A stretch of DNA of 9,394 nt from IMCC26077 sp964490435 (GTDB lineage Bacteria; Actinomycetota; Actinomycetes; Nanopelagicales; Nanopelagicaceae). A program made the translations under genes and the position numbers. Shown here one piece after another: positions 6,090-9,394 of the stretch. The stretch is from contig CAZBCF010000046.1 of NCBI GenBank assembly GCA_964490435.1, forward strand, positions 1-9,394, read 5' to 3'. Position 1 is the stretch's first letter; every line of letters starts with the position of its first letter. Under the pieces are notes generated by a model. It ran no database searches. It was given only the letters and a program-made list of their open reading frames with translations, and had not been told where the DNA came from.

Positions 6090-6664
6090 TTAATCTTGCT
6101 CTTGTGAAAGTTTAACCAAGACTTACTCGGCGTTGGCCCGCGTTGCCCTTGGTAGCGGGACCCATAAACTGCACTTCCATAAGGATGCTCGGCAGGACTT
6201 GATAATCTGATTAGACAGAGTTGACCGATCTTCATGCCCGGGAAGAGTTTCACCGGAAGATTTGCCACATTTGAAAGTTCTAGTGTGATGTGGCCAGAGA
6301 ACCCAGGATCGATGAACCCCGCTGTCGAATGTGTGAGTAATCCAAGGCGGCCAAGCGAAGACTTTCCCTCTAAACGTCCTGCGATGTCATCGGGAAGTGT
6401 GATGACTTCATATGTACTCGCTAGAACGAATTCACCAGGATGCAATATGAAATGCTCATCGCTACCTACTGCAACTTCGCGAGTGAGTTCAGGCTGCTCT
6501 TTCGATGGGTCAATTACCTCATATTTATGGTTTTCAAAAACTCGGAAGAAACGGTCGAGTCGGACATCTACGCTCGATGGCTGGATCATCGCCTTCTCGA
6601 AAGGGTCGACCTTGACCCGGCCGGCCTCGATTTCGGCCCGGATATCGCGGTCAGAGAGCAACAT
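6086..6664 (-). CDS. dcd: dCTP deaminase, bifunctional dCTP deaminase/dUTPase type
   Basis: Cytosolic nucleotide-pool enzyme of 192 residues, normal length for the family. It converts dCTP to dUTP, and in the mycobacterial-type enzyme directly on to dUMP and pyrophosphate, supplying dTMP synthesis and keeping dUTP low. Visible core: EGKSSLGRLGLLTHSTAGF (99-117), then IDPGFSGHITLELSN. Ser102/Ser103, Arg106 and the general base Glu129 are present by analogy with E. coli Ser111, Arg115 and Glu138. The C-terminal YQGQRGPTPS loop closes over the nucleotide. From memory the sequence is nearly collinear with M. tuberculosis Dcd, which has both activities. The ATG at 6662-6664 has only a weak GGGTAGGG upstream. 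It is divergent from tRNA-Gly and convergent with the kinase, so it is probably transcribed alone from the promoter at about 6685-6692. Confidence 0.96.
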   Translation of the reverse strand: MLLSDRDIRAEIEAGRVKVDPFEKAMIQPSSVDVRLDRFFRVFENHKYEVIDPSKEQPELTREVAVGSDEHFILHPGEFVLASTYEVITLPDDIAGRLEGKSSLGRLGLLTHSTAGFIDPGFSGHITLELSNVANLPVKLFPGMKIGQLCLIRLSSPAEHPYGSAVYGSRYQGQRGPTPSKSWLNFHKSKIN

Positions 6665-6666
6665 GG

Positions 6667-6696
6667 TTGGCGACCCTACCCCAAATTATCTAGGCT
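6667..6696 (+). promoter_or_regulatory. candidate promoter of tRNA-Gly
   Basis: TTGGCG (6667-6672) and TAGGCT (6691-6696) are 18 bases apart and would place the transcript start about 9 nt before the mature tRNA end. The pair overlaps the dcd start region, so the two divergent promoters would be interleaved. Confidence 0.35.
6685..6692 (-). promoter_or_regulatory. candidate -10 element for dcd
   Basis: On the minus strand TAGATAAT (6692 to 6685) contains GATAAT, close to the TATAAT consensus, about 20 nt before the dcd start codon. No good -35 hexamer is found at the right distance (6708-6713 reads GCGTGT), so the call rests on the -10 alone. Confidence 0.35.
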
Positions 6697-6711
6697 TACG
6701 AAACGCTACAC

Positions 6712-6785
6712 GCGGGCGTAGTGAAATGGCATCACAAGAGCTTCCCAAGCTTTTAGCGCGGGTTCGATTCCCGTCGCCCGCTCCA
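6712..6785 (+). tRNA. tRNA-Gly (CCC anticodon), CCA encoded
   Basis: A full cloverleaf can be folded. The acceptor stem GCGGGCG pairs with CGCCCGC (6775-6781). The D stem GTGA pairs with TCAC around a seven-base loop. The anticodon stem AGAGC/GCTTT has one G-T pair, and the loop TTCCCAA gives anticodon CCC. A four-base variable loop follows. The T stem GCGGG/CCCGT encloses TTCGATT. The discriminator is T (6782) and the CCA is encoded at 6783-6785. CCC decodes GGG. The position next to dcd is one I recall from other Actinobacteria. Confidence 0.96.
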
Positions 6786-6816
6786 TCATTCTCAGAGAAA
6801 ATGGCCGCTTTGCCAA

Positions 6817-6846
6817 TTGATAAATCGCGTTGACCATCTTTATCCT
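6817..6846 (+). promoter_or_regulatory. candidate promoter of the secreted-protein gene
   Basis: TTGATA (6817-6822) and TATCCT (6841-6846) are separated by 18 bases. A start near 6853 would leave a leader of about 14 nt containing the AAGGAG at 6856-6861. A TTGACC at 6830-6835 is an alternative -35 but has no -10 at the right distance. Confidence 0.4.
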
Positions 6847-6855
6847 TGTATCAAC

Positions 6856-6861
6856 AAGGAG
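6856..6861 (+). promoter_or_regulatory. ribosome-binding site fixing the start at 6867
   Basis: AAGGAG five bases before ATG 6867-6869. This selects the ATG over the in-frame TTG at 6846, which lies upstream of the site itself and would place it inside the coding region. Confidence 0.85.
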
Positions 6862-6866
6862 CCGCC

Positions 6867-8663
6867 ATGGCACGTCGATTGCGACTAGCGATATTGATGG
6901 TGGCTGCTCTACTTCTTGGCTCATTGCTATCCAATCCCGCTGCAAATGCCGAGGGGAACTTTGCGCAAACTACTGATGCTGCTGCCAACTGCAGTTACGG
7001 TACTCGCCCGTTCTCGGAATTTGTCCCGCCAAGCACAAACCAATTCTTTACTAATGTTCATGAGGGTCGAGGAAAAGGAATGGACCCCGGCGATCCTTGT
7101 TATGTCTTTTTTTATTGGACATCAGAAATCGGCCCTTCTTTCTCGTACTCAGCAGCAATAGCACGACAGAATATCCAAGGGCTTGGTCAAGAAGTTATAT
7201 GTAAAACCGCGAGTGATCCAGAGTGTGCAGCCAGTAAATTCCCTAATGGTCAATTTCGATCACTAGCCGGTTTTTATAAATGTGAATCGGAGAAAGATGT
7301 TAATTGCATCTCCCAACTCATTGTTATAGATGGCACTGGAAAAGAACAAGATGCGACTTTTGAACGCCATTTTCCAGATGCACCAACTATTCCTGCATCT
7401 GATAATCTGGAACTTAAATACCCAAAGGGCGGCTCGCCAATCCTTTGGTCTTTTTCTACACCAGAGGGAAAGAGGTACATTCATACTTCAGGAGTGGTAG
7501 AACGATCCTGGGGTAGCGACGGAAAGAACTGGCGTGGTCCCGGCAGCGCTTCATTCCACTTTGGGCTCAATCCAGTTGATTTACACGTTGATGCTGCGGC
7601 GGTGAAGCCGAGACTAAAAAATGTCGAGTTCACTACTCCCGATGGTATTAAGGCTTCACGCGTTGAGTTTAGTCGCGATACAGTCGCGGGGCTTGACGGG
7701 CCTTGTGCTAGATGGCTTGCGATGGACACCGGATACTGCCTGACGGCAGAAAAATTTATACCCGGCTATAAATACCGGGTTATTTTCCAAGTTCCTCCTG
7801 ATCAAGGTTTCTTTCTCAACGGTCGACTTGATTCGCCCGTTGCCTACACTGAACCACTTGGCGCAAATAGGAAGCTTGTCATCGAAGGTGCGCCTGCAAC
7901 GCTCTTTGCTGTTTCTGGGACAATTCCAAAAAAATATTTAACCCCCGAGGCTGTTGCTGCAATAAAGGCGGGCAGAGAAGACTTCCCTAGGCAATTGCAA
8001 TTTGCTCCTGCTGACTTTCCACCGCAAGAGACACGTTACCCAGATTTACTATCCGCATTACTGCCATATTTTGGCGATCGGACTACCTTCGAACTTCAAG
8101 CGTGGACCTTAGTTTCCACCCCTTCACTAGGACGTTTTGCAAATCAATGCACTAATGGTGGCCGTGGAGAAATGTTGGGAATTATTTCGACTAATGCGAC
8201 GGCTTTCGACGGTGATCCACCCGTGCTCGACCCAGAGACGAAGATTCTAAGTTACAAAGTTGCGGCACCCCACTTTGCGGTTAACGGAAAGACTGAGAAT
8301 ATTGGCAAGTACTACATGAATATGAATGCAAATTTTATAAAATGTATTCTGGGCGTTGACAAAGTTCCGGCAGTAGCTCAAATCGGCATCACCAGTACTG
8401 GCCAAGCAGAACGTGTTTCGACGGTCACTGTGAAAACCGATAAAGATTGGTTGCGTCTAAACGTTGATAACTTCACCTTCTCATCACCAAAGATCAATGT
8501 AAAGTTTGAGGCTCCTACACAAACGCCACCAGTCACTACAAAGGCCGCCGCAAATGTACTTCCCAAAGCCGTCAAAACAACGATTACGTGTGCCAAGGGA
8601 AAAATAACCAAGAAGATTTCTGGAACAAAGCCTAAGTGCCCCCTTGGCTACAAACAGAGGTAA
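6867..8663 (+). CDS. large secreted protein with Cys/Lys C-terminal tail, unknown function
   Basis: A 598-residue exported protein that I cannot assign to a family. The signal peptide is clear: basic MARRLRL, a hydrophobic core to about residue 21, and a probable cleavage after Ala-Asn-Ala28. There are no further membrane helices and no lipobox cysteine. The mature part contains about eleven cysteines, mostly in its first third and C-terminal third, so disulfides are likely. It has many aromatic residues and looks beta-rich. Residues about 548-570 form a Pro/Thr/Ala/Lys linker, followed by a compact tail (571-598) with Cys575 and Cys591 separated by a Lys/Thr-rich stretch and ending in Pro-x-Gly-Tyr-Lys. 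I recall similar tails on secreted proteins of small-genome freshwater Actinobacteria, possibly a wall-attachment or sorting element. It converges on the OmpA-type gene with six bases between stop codons. A role at the cell surface is inferred only from export. Confidence 0.85.
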   Translation: MARRLRLAILMVAALLLGSLLSNPAANAEGNFAQTTDAAANCSYGTRPFSEFVPPSTNQFFTNVHEGRGKGMDPGDPCYVFFYWTSEIGPSFSYSAAIARQNIQGLGQEVICKTASDPECAASKFPNGQFRSLAGFYKCESEKDVNCISQLIVIDGTGKEQDATFERHFPDAPTIPASDNLELKYPKGGSPILWSFSTPEGKRYIHTSGVVERSWGSDGKNWRGPGSASFHFGLNPVDLHVDAAAVKPRLKNVEFTTPDGIKASRVEFSRDTVAGLDGPCARWLAMDTGYCLTAEKFIPGYKYRVIFQVPPDQGFFLNGRLDSPVAYTEPLGANRKLVIEGAPATLFAVSGTIPKKYLTPEAVAAIKAGREDFPRQLQFAPADFPPQETRYPDLLSALLPYFGDRTTFELQAWTLVSTPSLGRFANQCTNGGRGEMLGIISTNATAFDGDPPVLDPETKILSYKVAAPHFAVNGKTENIGKYYMNMNANFIKCILGVDKVPAVAQIGITSTGQAERVSTVTVKTDKDWLRLNVDNFTFSSPKINVKFEAPTQTPPVTTKAAANVLPKAVKTTITCAKGKITKKISGTKPKCPLGYKQR

Positions 8664-8678
8664 CTCACTTTAGCGAGT
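8663..8678 (-). terminator. weak hairpin at the convergent gene ends
   Basis: On the minus strand ACTCGCTAAAGTGAGT folds into a six-pair stem (one G-T pair) with loop TAAA; the loop begins with the TAA stop of the OmpA-type gene. On the plus strand the same site has an A-C mismatch. No U-tract follows in either direction, so termination is uncertain. Confidence 0.25.
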
Positions 8679-9394
8679 GTAAATCTGAACTCGGCGATTC
8701 TTGGGATTCTGGAATTTATCTTTCTTCAATGGCGAACTGTTGCCCCGACCTACGGCCGAGAATTTAACCTTTGGTAGCAACTTCTTCATCGCATCAGCGA
8801 CTTGACTTGCGCGTTTCGTTGATAAGGCCGACGTCTTGACTAAAGGTGCATTCTTGAACTGATCAGAGTGGCCGGTGATTTGAACCTCACTGAAGCCCGA
8901 TACGAGGACGAATGCAGCCATTTCACGAATCTTTTTTGTGTAAGTCTTAGCTATGTTCGATGAGAAACCATCAAAGTAAATTCGTCCAACTAAGCGGAAC
9001 TTAGAAGCCGGAATGTAGCGAGCAACAATCTGATCAACTGCCACTGAAGTACTTCCGTTCAAAGCCTCAATAGTCAAATTGCTATTTCCTCCATATAAGC
9101 CCTTGACGGTGCAAGTTGTATCGGTGGTTTCACAGAGAACTTTTCCTCGAACGATAGCTCGATATTTTTCTGCCTTCTCGCCCGGCAATAAGGTCCACGC
9201 AATGATGGTGTTATTTGCTCCGCTGGCAAAGGCATAGGTTCCTTCTTGGAGTATGCCTTTATACGTCCAATTAAAGACCGAGACTGATGATTCAAGATTT
9301 TGCGCACCAATTGCAACTACTGAAATCTTATAGGTACGGCCCTTCGCGACATCAATTCTCAAATTCTTATCCGTGGTTGTGAATATCAGTGGAT
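8670..9394 (-). CDS. Fn3-OmpA-domain cell-envelope protein, 5' end outside window
   Basis: The last 240 residues of an exported or wall-associated protein; the frame is open to the window edge, so neither its start nor a signal peptide is visible. A TTG at 9360-9362 is not the real start, since the coding pattern (PLIFTTTDKN) continues upstream of it. Two fibronectin-III-like modules come first: the end of one (YKISVVAIGAQN) and a second with the Trp...Tyr...Val pattern and a Cys pair (VLCETTDTTCTV). The final ~105 residues are an OmpA-like domain: ITGHSDQ, LSTKRASQVADAMKKL, VGRGNSSP and the terminal NRRVQIYTR. The Asp of GHSD and an Arg of NRRV match the residues that bind the diaminopimelate of peptidoglycan in the family. 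Anchoring a surface protein to the wall is therefore the likely role. It ends six bases from the convergent secreted-protein gene. Confidence 0.9.
   Translation of the reverse strand, partial: PLIFTTTDKNLRIDVAKGRTYKISVVAIGAQNLESSVSVFNWTYKGILQEGTYAFASGANNTIIAWTLLPGEKAEKYRAIVRGKVLCETTDTTCTVKGLYGGNSNLTIEALNGSTSVAVDQIVARYIPASKFRLVGRIYFDGFSSNIAKTYTKKIREMAAFVLVSGFSEVQITGHSDQFKNAPLVKTSALSTKRASQVADAMKKLLPKVKFSAVGRGNSSPLKKDKFQNPKNRRVQIYTR

Noticed and set aside
6789..6795. Another TTCTCAG copy after the tRNA, as a PhoP-like site
   Set aside because: It is a single copy with no partner 11 bp away on either side.
6786..6830. Intrinsic terminator after tRNA-Gly
   Set aside because: Only short imperfect inverted repeats (for example TGGC/GCCA) are present, without a U-tract.
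6846..6866. TTG start of the secreted protein at 6846
   Set aside because: The AAGGAG at 6856-6861 lies downstream of it and is ideally placed for the ATG at 6867, which begins a standard signal peptide.
9360..9362. TTG as the start of the OmpA-type protein
   Set aside because: The frame and its Fn3-like sequence continue upstream to the edge of the window, so the gene is truncated there.

Overview
The window looks like a piece of a draft (metagenome or single-cell) assembly from a small-genome, moderate-GC actinobacterium, plausibly of the freshwater/marine Nanopelagicales (acI) type. The Dcd protein is of the mycobacterial bifunctional type. The two-component pair closely resembles mycobacterial PhoP/PhoR. 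The large Fe-S oxidoreductase belongs to an actinobacterial family, and base composition is near 50% GC rather than the high GC of most Actinobacteria. The taxonomic call is inference from remembered family sequences, not a search result.

Left part (1-3376, minus strand): a phosphatidylcholine-synthase-like CDP-alcohol phosphatidyltransferase (2666-3376) is followed 29 nt later by a membrane-bound Fe-S oxidoreductase of HdrE/HdrD-fusion type (427-2636), then by a possible 53-residue small ORF (190-351). After it comes a very GC-rich hairpin with a 12-bp tandem repeat (92-178) that may terminate the transcript. The Fe-S gene is interrupted by 100 Ns flanked by the same 55 bp on both sides. Collapsing the duplicate and the Ns restores one uninterrupted 684-residue protein, so the gap is almost certainly an assembly artefact.

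Middle part (3432-6089, plus strand): a four-helix membrane protein of unknown function, then a PhoP-like response regulator and a PhoR-like histidine kinase. Three 11-bp-spaced TCTC-type repeats precede the regulator and look like its own binding sites. The kinase has no ATG, GTG or TTG start that preserves its first membrane helix; an ATT two bases after the regulator's stop is the best candidate. The kinase converges on dcd (6086-6664, minus) with a 4-nt overlap of the 3' ends.

Right part (6712-9394): tRNA-Gly(CCC), divergent from dcd; a 598-residue secreted protein of unknown function with a distinctive cysteine/lysine C-terminal tail; and, converging on it, the C-terminal 240 residues of an Fn3-OmpA envelope protein that runs off the window. 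The genes on the right half suggest cell-envelope functions plus nucleotide metabolism. No mobile element, CRISPR array or defence system is seen.
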